Origin: Streptomyces sp. NBC_00154
GTDB lineage: Bacteria > Actinomycetota > Actinomycetes > Streptomycetales > Streptomycetaceae
NCBI RefSeq assembly: GCF_026342835.1
Contig: NZ_JAPEMI010000001.1
Span: forward strand, 6,454,501-6,518,500
Length of the DNA stretch: 64,000 nt
Reading direction: 5' to 3'
Shown piece by piece: positions 26,305 through 35,974 of the stretch. The notes under the pieces were generated by a model. It saw nothing but the letters and a program-made list of their open reading frames with translations, was not told where the DNA came from and did not search any database. Both the position numbers and the translations under genes were made by a program. Each line of letters starts with the position of its first letter. Position 1 is the stretch's first letter.

Positions 26305-27390
26305 ATGATGATCCAGCGTCGAACCCGTACCCTCGCCGCGGCCTGCCTGCTCGCCGCCACCGCCACGCTGGCCGCTTCCGGCTGCTCCAAGTCGGAGACC
26401 TCGAACAACGCCGGCGGCGACAGCAGCCAGGAGGCCCAGGCCGCCAAGACCCCCGAGGCCACTTCGGGTTCCGGCTGCTCGCTGCAGACCTATGGCGCGC
26501 CGAAGCTGGACCTGAAGAACGCGGTGGTCGGCTTCTCCCAGTCGGAGAAGGAGGCCAACCCGTTCCGTATCGCCGAGACCCAGTCCATCAAGGACGAGGC
26601 CGCCAAGATCGGCGTGAAGAAGCTGCTCACGACCAACGCGCAGTCGCAGCTCTCCAAGCAGATCAGCGACATCCAGGACATGCTTTCCCAGGGCGCCCAG
26701 TTCCTCATCGTCGCGCCGCTGAACTCCGACGGCCTGGAACCGGCCCTCAAGGCGGCCGCGGCGAAGAAGGTCCCCGTCCTCACCATCGACCGCAAGGTCA
26801 ACTCCACCGCCTGCAAGGACTACGTGGCCTTCCTCGGCTCCGACTTCGTGGAGCAGGGCAAGCGCGCCGCGGACGCGATGATCAAGACGACCGGCGGCAA
26901 GGGCAAGATCGCCATCCTCCTCGGAGCGTCGGGCAACAACGTCACCACCGACCGCACCAAGGGCTTCGTCGACCAGATCAAGGCGAAGGCACCCGGCATG
27001 GAGATCGTCGCCCAGCAGACCGGTGAGTTCGCCCGCGACAAGGGGCAGCAGGTCATGGAGCAGCTCATCCAGTCCAAGCCCGACATCACCGCCGTCTATG
27101 CGGAGAACGACGAGATGGGACTCGGCGCCGTCACGGCGCTGAAGGCCGCCGGGAAGAAGCCCGGCAAGGACGTCAAGATCGTCTCCGTCGACGGCACCCG
27201 CAACGCCGTTCAGGCACTGGTCAACGGCGAGTACAACGCCGTCATCGAGTCGAACCCGCGCTTCGGTCCGCTGGCCTTCGCCACCGCCCAGAAGTTCTAC
27301 GGCGGCGAGGAGATCCCGGAGAACGTGATCATCTCCGACCGCGCGTACGACGAGAGTAACGCCAAGGCCTCGCTCGGCGGAGCGTACTGA
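26305..27390 (+). CDS. Ribose/galactofuranose-type sugar-binding lipoprotein (YtfQ-like)
   Basis: A 361-residue periplasmic-binding-protein type I lipoprotein. ATG 26305 (or 26308) is preferred because AAGGAG lies upstream and a lipoprotein leader follows, with Cys27 in LAASGC; the frame from 26197 lacks these. The mature protein resembles E. coli YtfQ, the galactofuranose-binding protein, in VGFSQSEKEANPFRIAET, TDRTKGFVDQIKAKAPG, TGEFARDKGQQVMEQL, YAENDEMG and AAGKKPGKDVKIVSVDGT. It captures a sugar, probably a furanose, for the ATPase and two permeases that follow. It heads the operon. Ribose or other pentoses remain possible. Confidence 0.85.
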   Translation: MMIQRRTRTLAAACLLAATATLAASGCSKSETSNNAGGDSSQEAQAAKTPEATSGSGCSLQTYGAPKLDLKNAVVGFSQSEKEANPFRIAETQSIKDEAAKIGVKKLLTTNAQSQLSKQISDIQDMLSQGAQFLIVAPLNSDGLEPALKAAAAKKVPVLTIDRKVNSTACKDYVAFLGSDFVEQGKRAADAMIKTTGGKGKIAILLGASGNNVTTDRTKGFVDQIKAKAPGMEIVAQQTGEFARDKGQQVMEQLIQSKPDITAVYAENDEMGLGAVTALKAAGKKPGKDVKIVSVDGTRNAVQALVNGEYNAVIESNPRFGPLAFATAQKFYGGEEIPENVIISDRAYDESNAKASLGGAY

Positions 27391-27427
27391 GCCGTACCCA
27401 CTCCCGTACCGACTCCTCAGGTTCACC

Positions 27428-27459
27428 GCCGCCGTGGCGCTCCCACCCGCCACGGCGGC
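27428..27459 (+). terminator. Hairpin between binding-protein and ATPase genes
   Basis: A perfect 12-bp stem, GCCGCCGTGGCG (27428-27439) and CGCCACGGCGGC (27448-27459), with an 8-base loop lies in the 108-base gap inside the operon. It probably attenuates transcription or stabilises the upstream mRNA, so that binding protein exceeds membrane components. Confidence 0.7.
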
Positions 27460-27498
27460 TTCGGGCCCACACCTTGGAACAGCGGAAGGCCAAGACCC

Positions 27499-29139
27499 AT
27501 GGCACCACCCGAAGCAGTACCTCGGGCACCGGAGGCTACCGCCCCGCCCGCGGCCGACACCGTCCTCGAAGCCCGCTCGGTGAGCAAGAGGTTCCCGGGC
27601 GTCGTCGCTCTCGACGACGTGACTTTCTCCCTGCGGGCGGGGGAGACCCACGCGCTGGTGGGTGAGAACGGCGCCGGCAAGTCCACCCTGATCAAGGTAC
27701 TGACCGGCGTGTACCGGCCCGACGAGGGCGAACTGCGGATGTCCGGCCAACAAGTCAGGTTCGCCCGGCCGTTCGAGGCCCAGCAGGCCGGTATCTCCAC
27801 GATCTACCAGGAGGTGAACCTCGTCCCGCTGATGAGCGTGGCGCGCAACATCTTCCTGGGCCGCGAGCCCAAGAACCGCCTCGGCCTCATCGACTTCGGC
27901 CGTATGCACCGCGAAGCGGCCGACCTGCTGGACGGCTTCGGCGTACGTGTCGATCCCCGACGGCCCCTGCACACCCTGGGCATCGGCACCCAGCAGATGG
28001 TCGCGCTGGCCCGCGCCGTCTCCGTCAACGCCCGGGTCGTCGTCATGGACGAACCGACCTCCTCGCTCGAACCGCGCGAGGTCGAGACGCTCTTCCGGGT
28101 CATCGAGAACCTGCGTGGCCAGGGCATCGCCGTCCTCTACGTCAGCCACCGCATGGACGAGCTCTACCGGATCTGCGACCGCGTCACCGTGCTCCGCGAC
28201 GGCCGCCACATCCACACCGGCGACCTCGCCGGCCTCGACCGCATGCAACTCGTCTCGATGATGCTCGGCCGCGACCTGGCCGAGGTCCGCCGCAACGGCA
28301 CGACCGGCTTCGCCGCCGAGGGACACGACGCGGCACGCACCCCCGTACTCACCGCGAACGGGCTCTCCCGCGACCGCCAGCTCCACGACATATCGCTGTC
28401 GCTGTACGCCGGTGAAGTACTTGGACTCGGCGGCCTCCTCGGCTCGGGCCGCAGCGAGACGGCGAAGGCCCTGGCCGGAGCCCTGAGCCTGGACGCGGGC
28501 GAACTCACCGTCGGCGGCCGCAGGCTGCGCCGGCTCACCTCGGCGGGCGCCATCCGCGCGGGCATCAGTCTGCTGCCCGAGGACCGCAAGGCCGAGGGGA
28601 TCGTCCCCGGTCTCTCCGTGCGCGAGAACATCGTGCTGGCCGCCATGCCCCGACTGTCCCGCGCCGGTGTGGTCTCCCGCGCCAAGCAGGCCCGCATCGT
28701 CGACATCTTCATGAAGCGACTGCGGATCAAGGCGGCGAGCCCCGAGCAGAAGGTCGGTGAACTCTCCGGCGGCAACCAGCAGAAGGTCCTCCTCGCCCGC
28801 TGGCTCTGCCTGGAGCCCAAGGTCCTCCTGCTCGACGAGCCGACACGCGGCATCGACGTCGGTGCCAAGGCCGAGGTCCAGAGCCTCATCGACGACCTCG
28901 CCGGCGAGGGGCTGGCCGTCCTGCTCATCTCCTCCGACATCGAGGAACTCATCGAGGGCGCCGACCGCATCGTCGTCCTGCGCGGCGGATCCGTCGCGGG
29001 CGAACTGACGGGCGACGACGTCGGCGAGAGCCAACTGCTCGAAGTGCTCGCCGACCACTCACCGGTGCCCCGCCCCGACGTGGAGCCGGCACCGGCGCCC
29101 ACCGGGAAGGCCTCGGCAGCTCAGGAGGACCCGCGATGA
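27499..29139 (+). CDS. Sugar ABC ATPase, duplicated domains (YtfR/RbsA type)
   Basis: A 546-residue ATPase with two nucleotide-binding domains. The N-terminal half has a canonical Walker A (GENGAGKST) and Walker B (VVVMDEPTSSLE) but a degenerate signature (LGIGTQQ). The C-terminal half has a degenerate Walker A (LLGSGRSET), a good signature (LSGGNQQ) and Walker B (VLLLDEPTRGID). This complementary decay is usual in the RbsA/MglA/YtfR family. GGAAGG precedes the ATG. The tail after residue 515 is Pro/Ala-rich. It overlaps the first permease by 4 bases. Confidence 0.92.
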   Translation: MAPPEAVPRAPEATAPPAADTVLEARSVSKRFPGVVALDDVTFSLRAGETHALVGENGAGKSTLIKVLTGVYRPDEGELRMSGQQVRFARPFEAQQAGISTIYQEVNLVPLMSVARNIFLGREPKNRLGLIDFGRMHREAADLLDGFGVRVDPRRPLHTLGIGTQQMVALARAVSVNARVVVMDEPTSSLEPREVETLFRVIENLRGQGIAVLYVSHRMDELYRICDRVTVLRDGRHIHTGDLAGLDRMQLVSMMLGRDLAEVRRNGTTGFAAEGHDAARTPVLTANGLSRDRQLHDISLSLYAGEVLGLGGLLGSGRSETAKALAGALSLDAGELTVGGRRLRRLTSAGAIRAGISLLPEDRKAEGIVPGLSVRENIVLAAMPRLSRAGVVSRAKQARIVDIFMKRLRIKAASPEQKVGELSGGNQQKVLLARWLCLEPKVLLLDEPTRGIDVGAKAEVQSLIDDLAGEGLAVLLISSDIEELIEGADRIVVLRGGSVAGELTGDDVGESQLLEVLADHSPVPRPDVEPAPAPTGKASAAQEDPR

Positions 29140-30110
29140 CCACCCAGGCGACAGTCGCCTCACCCGCCCGTCCGTTCGCGTGGCTGCGGAACCCCGCCTG
29201 GTACCAGGAGTACGGCGTGTACGCGGCCGTGGCCGTGCTGCTGGTCTTCAACGCCGTGTTCACCGAGCACTTCATGACCGCCGACAATCTCCGCACCCAG
29301 CTGGTCCAGGTCGCCCCCATCGTCATCGTCGCCCTGGGCATGGCCCTGGTCATCGGCACCGAGGGCGTCGACCTGTCCGTCGGCTCGACCATGGCGCTGG
29401 CCGCCGCCCTCCTCCCCCTCTACCTCGGATACGGGCTCGTGCCGGCGCTCGCCGTCGCGCTGCTCGCCGGAGCGGTCGTCGGAGCGGTCAACGGCGCCCT
29501 GGTCTCGCTGATCGGGCTGCAGCCGATCGTCGCCACGCTCGCCCTGTTCGTCGGCGGACGGGGACTGGCCCTGGTCATGGCCGACGGTCAGCTCAAGCAG
29601 ATCGTCAACCCCGACCTGCTCTCGCTCGGCACCGGGTCCTTCCTCGGCATCCCGCTGGTCGTGGTGATCGCCGCAGTGCTCGCCGTCGCCGTCGCGTTCC
29701 TCGTGCAGCGCACCACCTTCGGCCGTCAGATCGTCGCCGTCGGGGGCAACCGGCCCGCTGCCGCCCTCGCCGGGCTGCCCGTCCGTCGCGTCCTGATCGG
29801 TGTGTACGTGCTCTGCGGGGTGCTCGCCGCCCTGGCCGGCATCCTCGCCACCGCCAGGCTCACCGCCAGCGACCCCTCCTCGCTCGGCACCCTCATGGAA
29901 CTCTCCGCCATCACGGCCGTCGTCGTCGGCGGCACCCCGCTGAACGGCGGCTCCATCCGGGTGCTCGGCACCGTCGCCGGAGCCCTGCTGATGCAGCTGC
30001 TCCGGGCCACCCTCGTCAAGCACGACCTGCCCGACTCCACCGCACAGATCGCCCAGGCGGCGATCATCATCGCCGCCGTCTACGTCGCCCGGGAGCGTCG
30101 GTCCCGATGA
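29136..30110 (+). CDS. Sugar ABC permease 1 (YtfT-like)
   Basis: A 324-residue membrane protein of the RbsC/BPD_transp_2 family with 8-10 hydrophobic segments and the loop VGGTPLNGGSIRVLGTVAGA. It starts in an ATGA overlap with the ATPase stop and ends in another with the second permease. Two different permeases are encoded rather than a homodimer of one, as in YtfT-YjfF. Confidence 0.88.
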   Translation: MTTQATVASPARPFAWLRNPAWYQEYGVYAAVAVLLVFNAVFTEHFMTADNLRTQLVQVAPIVIVALGMALVIGTEGVDLSVGSTMALAAALLPLYLGYGLVPALAVALLAGAVVGAVNGALVSLIGLQPIVATLALFVGGRGLALVMADGQLKQIVNPDLLSLGTGSFLGIPLVVVIAAVLAVAVAFLVQRTTFGRQIVAVGGNRPAAALAGLPVRRVLIGVYVLCGVLAALAGILATARLTASDPSSLGTLMELSAITAVVVGGTPLNGGSIRVLGTVAGALLMQLLRATLVKHDLPDSTAQIAQAAIIIAAVYVARERRSR

Positions 30111-31177
30111 ACGAAACCACACCCGCCCCCGCCCCCGCGGCCCAGGCGCGCGCGCCGCAGAAGACGCCCGCCTCCGCCGGCCGCAGCGTGCCCCGCCCGC
30201 CGTCCAGCGGCACCGAGCCGACCCTCGCACAGCGGCTCGCCGAACTCGTGCAGCGCCAGGGCGTGCTCGCCGTACTGCTCACGGTCGTGCTCGTCGCCTC
30301 GTTCGTGTACCCGACGTTCGCCACCCTGGACAACGCCCGCGGCGTGACCGTGCAGGCGTCCTTCCTCGCCGTCGTCGCCCTCGGCATGACGATGGTCATC
30401 ATCACGGGCGGCATCGACCTGTCCGTCGGATCCGTCTTCGCCCTGGGCGGAGTGCTCGCCGCCTGGGCCTCGCAGTGGGGTCTGCTGCCCGCCCTGCTCG
30501 TACCGCTCCTGGTGTGCGCGGCGATCGGCCTGCTCAACGGGTTCCTGATCGCCCGCGCCGGGATGGCACCGTTCATCGTCACGCTCGCCACCCTGCTCGC
30601 CGCCCGCGGCATCCTCCTCGCCTTCACCGACGAGGGCGCGACGACGTACCTGGTGCCGAAGGGCTCCGCCTTCGCCGAGCTCGGGCAGGGCAGCATCTGG
30701 GGCTTCGGCTATCCGATCCTGATCGCCCTGGTGCTGTTCGGCGGCGGCGGGCTGCTCCTGCAGCGCACCTCGTTCGGACAGACGCTCTTCGCCGTCGGCG
30801 GCAGCAGCGACGCGGCCACCCTGATGGGCCTCCCCGTTGCCCGTACGAAGATCCTGGTCTACACGCTCAGCGGTCTGCTGGCCGGACTCGCCGGAGCGCT
30901 CAACGCGGCCAGACTGTCCTCCGGCGTCACCATCATCGGCGTGGGTATGGAACTGGACGCGATCTCCGCGGTCGTCATCGGCGGCACCCTCCTCATCGGC
31001 GGCGCCGGATCGATCAGCGGCACGCTCTGGGGTGTCCTGCTGCTCGCCGTCATCCAGAATCTGATCAACCAGATCGGCTCGCTGAACTCCTCCTACCAGT
31101 CGGTGGTCAGCGGTGGGTTCCTTATCGTTGTCGTCGTGGCCCAGCGCTATCTGGCGCGCAGCCGCAGAACCACCTGA
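30107..31177 (+). CDS. Sugar ABC permease 2 (YjfF-like)
   Basis: A 356-residue permease of the same family. The ATG at 30107 overlaps the previous stop; an in-frame longer reading is a shadow of permease 1. A Pro/Ala-rich cytoplasmic extension of about 50 residues precedes the first membrane segment. GMTMVIITGGIDLSVGSV and VIGGTLLIGGAGSISGT are family loops. It forms the import channel with permease 1. Confidence 0.88.
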   Translation: MNETTPAPAPAAQARAPQKTPASAGRSVPRPPSSGTEPTLAQRLAELVQRQGVLAVLLTVVLVASFVYPTFATLDNARGVTVQASFLAVVALGMTMVIITGGIDLSVGSVFALGGVLAAWASQWGLLPALLVPLLVCAAIGLLNGFLIARAGMAPFIVTLATLLAARGILLAFTDEGATTYLVPKGSAFAELGQGSIWGFGYPILIALVLFGGGGLLLQRTSFGQTLFAVGGSSDAATLMGLPVARTKILVYTLSGLLAGLAGALNAARLSSGVTIIGVGMELDAISAVVIGGTLLIGGAGSISGTLWGVLLLAVIQNLINQIGSLNSSYQSVVSGGFLIVVVVAQRYLARSRRTT

Positions 31178-31186
31178 ACCGTACCG

Positions 31187-31211
31187 GGCCCGGGTCCGCC
31201 GGTCCCGGGCC
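31187..31211 (+). terminator. Possible hairpin after the importer
   Basis: GGCCCGGG (31187-31194) and CCCGGGCC (31204-31211) form an 8-bp stem with a 9-base loop, 9 bases after permease 2. It may reduce read-through into the LacI gene. Confidence 0.45.
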
Positions 31212-31264
31212 GGAGCAAGCGATCCAAGCGCGACACCGCGCGCCGAGTCGAGTCAGGGAGTGCC

Positions 31265-32299
31265 GTGGGCGTCAGCCTCAAGGACGTTGCGCAACGGGCG
31301 GGCGTGTCGATCAAGACCGTGTCGAACGTGGTGAACAACTATCAGCACGTCACACCCAAGATGCGCGCCAAGGTGCAGCAGGCCATCGACGAACTCGGCT
31401 ACCGTCCGAACCTCACCGCACGCCATCTGCGCAAGGGCCGCACCGGCATCATCGCCCTCGCCGTGCCCGAATTCGGCAACCCGTACTTCGCGGAGCTGGC
31501 CGGCGCGGTCGTCGACGCGGCGGCCCGGCACGACTACACCGTGCTGGTCGACCACACCGGCGGCCTCCGGGAGAAAGAACTCCTGGTCAGCCAGGGCTTC
31601 CGGTCCCATGTCATCGACGGCCTGATCCTCAGCCCCATCCATCTGGAGACCGAGGACCTGATGGCGCGCACCGAGACCGCGCCACTGGTGCTGCTCGGCG
31701 AGCGTGAGTACGAGGCCCCCTACGACCACATCGCGATCGACAATGTGGCGGCCTCCCGCGACGCCGTACGGCACCTCATCGACCTGGGGCACCGCCGGAT
31801 CGCGTTCCTCGGCTCACGCACGGGACGCGAGCGCCAGCCCGCCCACCTGCGGCTGCGGGGCTGGCGCGAGGAGCTCGCCGCCGCGGGCATCGAGGCCGAC
31901 GAGTCCCTGGTCGTCGTCACCGACGGATACGGACGCGAGGACGGGGCCGTCGCCATGGCGGCCCTCCTCGACCGCGGCGAACGGCCCGACGCCGTCTTCG
32001 CGTACAACGACCTCATCGCCATCGGCGCCATGCGCACCCTCTCCGAGCGAGGGCTGAGGATTCCCGACGACGTCGCCGTCGTCGGCTTCGACAACATCGA
32101 GGAGAGCCTGTACGGAGCCACCACGCTCACCACCATCGCACCGGACAAGGAAGCCATCGCCCGGCTCGCCGTCGACAGTCTCGTCGAACGGCTCTCCGGC
32201 AGTCCGGTACCCGAACCTCGAAGGCCCCGCCCCGGTTACCGGCTCATCGTCCGCGAATCGACCGTGATGCGGCCGCCCGCCGAGCAGTCCGGACCCTGA
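31265..32299 (+). CDS. LacI-family regulator of the furanose locus
   Basis: A 344-residue LacI/GalR repressor starting at GTG with AGGGAG upstream. The helix-turn-helix is at residues 3-28 (SLKDVAQRAGVSIKTVSNVV), the hinge region near 50-60, and the sugar-binding core to the end. It follows the importer by 87 bases and precedes galM. The palindromes with a central CG before GH92, the GH127-like gene and the importer fit a LacI-type site, so it is the likely local repressor. The inducer is unknown, probably the imported sugar. Confidence 0.87.
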   Translation: MGVSLKDVAQRAGVSIKTVSNVVNNYQHVTPKMRAKVQQAIDELGYRPNLTARHLRKGRTGIIALAVPEFGNPYFAELAGAVVDAAARHDYTVLVDHTGGLREKELLVSQGFRSHVIDGLILSPIHLETEDLMARTETAPLVLLGEREYEAPYDHIAIDNVAASRDAVRHLIDLGHRRIAFLGSRTGRERQPAHLRLRGWREELAAAGIEADESLVVVTDGYGREDGAVAMAALLDRGERPDAVFAYNDLIAIGAMRTLSERGLRIPDDVAVVGFDNIEESLYGATTLTTIAPDKEAIARLAVDSLVERLSGSPVPEPRRPRPGYRLIVRESTVMRPPAEQSGP

Positions 32300-32306
32300 G
32301 GGGGTA

Positions 32307-32344
32307 GTGTCCGGCCGATCAAGCCGGGCCCGCCGGCCGGACAC
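32307..32344 (+). terminator. Hairpin after the LacI gene
   Basis: GTGTCCGGCC (32307-32316) and GGCCGGACAC (32335-32344) form a perfect 10-bp stem with an 18-base loop, directly after the LacI stop and before galM. Confidence 0.6.
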
Positions 32345-32424
32345 CCCCGCGGGCCGTCCGGGGCCTGTCCCTGAAATCGCCTGGTCCGCCGCCCGTCACC
32401 AGGTTCTCCGAAGAAGGATCTCCG

Positions 32425-33507
32425 ATGCCTCGCCCCACCGTGCACCACCAACCGTTCGGCGCCGCCCACGGCCGCTCCGACGTCGATGTCTGGACACTCG
32501 ACTCCGGTACGGGAGTCCAGGCCGAGATCCTCACCTACGGCGGCATCCTGCACAGCCTCACCGTGCCCGACACCGACGGAGCCGCCGCTTCGGTCGTCCG
32601 GTCGCTGGCCACGCTCGACGACTACATGGGGAAGAACCCCTTCTTCGGCGCTCTCATCGGCCGCTTCGCCAACCGCATCGCCCACGGCCGCTTCACCCTC
32701 GACGGGACCACCCACGAGATCCCCGCCAACGACCGCGGCCACGCACTGCACGGCGGTCCCGAGGGCTTCCACACCAGAATGTGGCAGGCCACCGGTCACA
32801 CCGGCGACGACACCGCGGTCGTGCGGCTGACCCTGCACAGCCCCGACGGCGACATGGGGTTCCCCGGAGCGCTCGACGTCACCGTGACGTACACCCTCGA
32901 CACCGCGGGCACACTCGCCCTCGACTACACGGCGACCACCGACCGCCCCACCGTCGTCAACTTCACCAACCATGCCTACTTCGCCTTGACCGCGGAGGGT
33001 GACATCCTCGACCACGCGCTGCAGGTGGACGCCGACACCTATCTGCCCGTCGACGCTGACGGCATCCCGCAGGGCCCCGCAGCCGACGTGCGCGGCACGC
33101 CGTTCGACCTCACCGCCCCGCAGACCATCGGGGAGCGGATCGCGCTGCCGGACGAACAACTGCGCATGGCGGGCGGCTTCGACCACTGCTGGATCGTCCG
33201 CGCGCCCGGGGCCCCGGAAACCCTGCGGCGTGCCGCCCGGCTCACCGCCCCCGCGACGGACCGGATCCTGGAAGTCTGGACCACCGAACCCGGCATCCAG
33301 GTCTACACCGCCAACCAGCTCGACGGTTCGCTCGCCGGCACCGCAGGCCGGCGCCACGAGCGGCACGGTGCGCTCTGCCTGGAGACCCAGCACCTGCCCG
33401 ACTCACCCAACCGCTCCGCGTACCCCAGCACCGTGCTGCGGCCCGGCGACGTCGCGCGCAGCCGCACCGAGTTCCGGTTCCCGCACCTCGACGCGTCGGC
33501 GCGCTGA
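32425..33507 (+). CDS. galM: Aldose 1-epimerase (galactose mutarotase)
   Basis: A 360-residue GalM-type mutarotase, cytosolic. AAGGA precedes the ATG. Active-site motifs are ANRIAHGRF, HALHGGP (His of the proximal loop), FTNHAYF (catalytic His) and LETQHLPDSPN (catalytic Glu). It interconverts alpha and beta anomers of sugars such as galactose. Placed after the importer and its regulator, it would handle the sugar after entry. Whether it acts on pyranoses only cannot be seen. Confidence 0.9.
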   Translation: MPRPTVHHQPFGAAHGRSDVDVWTLDSGTGVQAEILTYGGILHSLTVPDTDGAAASVVRSLATLDDYMGKNPFFGALIGRFANRIAHGRFTLDGTTHEIPANDRGHALHGGPEGFHTRMWQATGHTGDDTAVVRLTLHSPDGDMGFPGALDVTVTYTLDTAGTLALDYTATTDRPTVVNFTNHAYFALTAEGDILDHALQVDADTYLPVDADGIPQGPAADVRGTPFDLTAPQTIGERIALPDEQLRMAGGFDHCWIVRAPGAPETLRRAARLTAPATDRILEVWTTEPGIQVYTANQLDGSLAGTAGRRHERHGALCLETQHLPDSPNRSAYPSTVLRPGDVARSRTEFRFPHLDASAR

Positions 33508-33519
33508 GCCACCGCCGCC

Positions 33520-33552
33520 GGTGACGGGCGTGCCCGGAGCACGCCCGTCACC
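33520..33552. terminator. Terminator after galM
   Basis: GGTGACGGGCGTGC (33520-33533) and GCACGCCCGTCACC (33539-33552) form a perfect 14-bp stem with a 5-base loop, between galM and the convergent amylase remnant. It can serve both strands. Confidence 0.85.
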
Positions 33553-33569
33553 CCTGTCGGTGTCCACAT

Positions 33570-34094
33570 CTACCTCAGATCGGGACCGTCGGCCCCGATC
33601 TTGCCCGGCGCCGCGTTCCTGCCGCCGAGGTCGAGTACGTACACCCGCAGATTGCCCTTGCCCGGTGCCGGGACGGCGAGGGTGCCGCCCGTCACCACCT
33701 GGGTGTCCCCGGTGACCGCGTCCTTGTAGGTGCCGTTGGGGATTCCGGCGTACGTGGCCGCTCCGGTGACGGTCACCAGGGCGAAGCTGTCGACGCCGCT
33801 CGCGGTGTCGGTGTAGCGACGCTTGTAGGCCATCGAGCCGGTGATGCCGTCGGTGGAGTACTGGCCCATCTGCAGGGCGGGCACCGACCACCGGACCTCG
33901 TTCAGCCGTTGCAGATGCTTGACCAGCGGCTTGCCGAGCGCGTTGGCCGTCGCCGTGTTGTCCGAGGCAGCGGCCGGGACGGAGGGGGCGGGACCGTCCG
34001 GGTGCGGTACCGCTGCGAGGAGCCCCAGAAGCCCGGCGGCCACCACGGCTGCCGCGAGGGGGCGTCTCGGCAGGCGGTGGGCGGAGCGTCTCAT
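33570..34094 (-). CDS. Secreted alpha-amylase remnant: leader plus C-terminal domain, no catalytic domain
   Basis: A 174-residue frame starting at ATG 34094 with GGAG upstream. It has a Sec-type leader (MRRSAHRLPRRPLAAAVVAA) and then about 30 low-complexity residues. It continues into what looks like the last barrel helix and C-domain of a Streptomyces GH13 alpha-amylase (PLVKHLQRLNEVRWSVPALQ, GSMAYKRRYTDTASGVDSFA, NGTYKDAVTGDTQVVTGG). The whole catalytic barrel, roughly 350 residues in a normal enzyme, is missing, so it cannot be an amylase. The frame is intact, so an in-frame deletion is the simplest explanation. It may be a relic, or could have been kept as a small secreted beta-sandwich protein. 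Confidence 0.65.
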   Translation of the reverse strand: MRRSAHRLPRRPLAAAVVAAGLLGLLAAVPHPDGPAPSVPAAASDNTATANALGKPLVKHLQRLNEVRWSVPALQMGQYSTDGITGSMAYKRRYTDTASGVDSFALVTVTGAATYAGIPNGTYKDAVTGDTQVVTGGTLAVPAPGKGNLRVYVLDLGGRNAAPGKIGADGPDLR

Positions 34095-34304
34095 ACGTAT
34101 CTCCAGGGGGAGGGCAGCGGCCGTCCGGCCGCGGCAGCCAAGAGCGCGGCTGCTCATCGGGCAACCGCGGTCCCGCCGGAGAACCCTGACGCGCCTCGGG
34201 GTTCGGGCGAGCAGTGCATCCCGTCAGCAAGAGCTGTCAGAGTTTTGCTGCAATCTTTTGCGGTCAGGAAGTTACCCGTGCATGACAGGTACGTAAAGAG
34301 TCGC

Positions 34305-34332
34305 GGCACGGTCGGTCGCGACCGACCGTGCC
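34305..34332. terminator. Perfect 28-bp palindrome after nagZ
   Basis: A perfect palindrome with half-site GGCACGGTCGGTCG lies 42 bases after the nagZ stop. A shorter related palindrome CGGTCGCGACCG follows at 34338-34349. They most likely form the terminator of the minus-strand nagZ unit. The rest of the 34095-34373 gap is the upstream region of the amylase remnant, with a locally AT-rich stretch near 34230-34300. Confidence 0.55.
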
Positions 34333-34373
34333 ACGCTCGGTCGCGACCGGTCGGCATCACGGCACAGCGGCGG

Positions 34374-35906
<1,533 letters not shown>

Positions 35907-35974
35907 GGCGGTTCCTCTCGGGCTGGGCGGTCGGTTGCTCGGGACGGCCCGGGGCGGTCGGGGCCACCGAGAGG

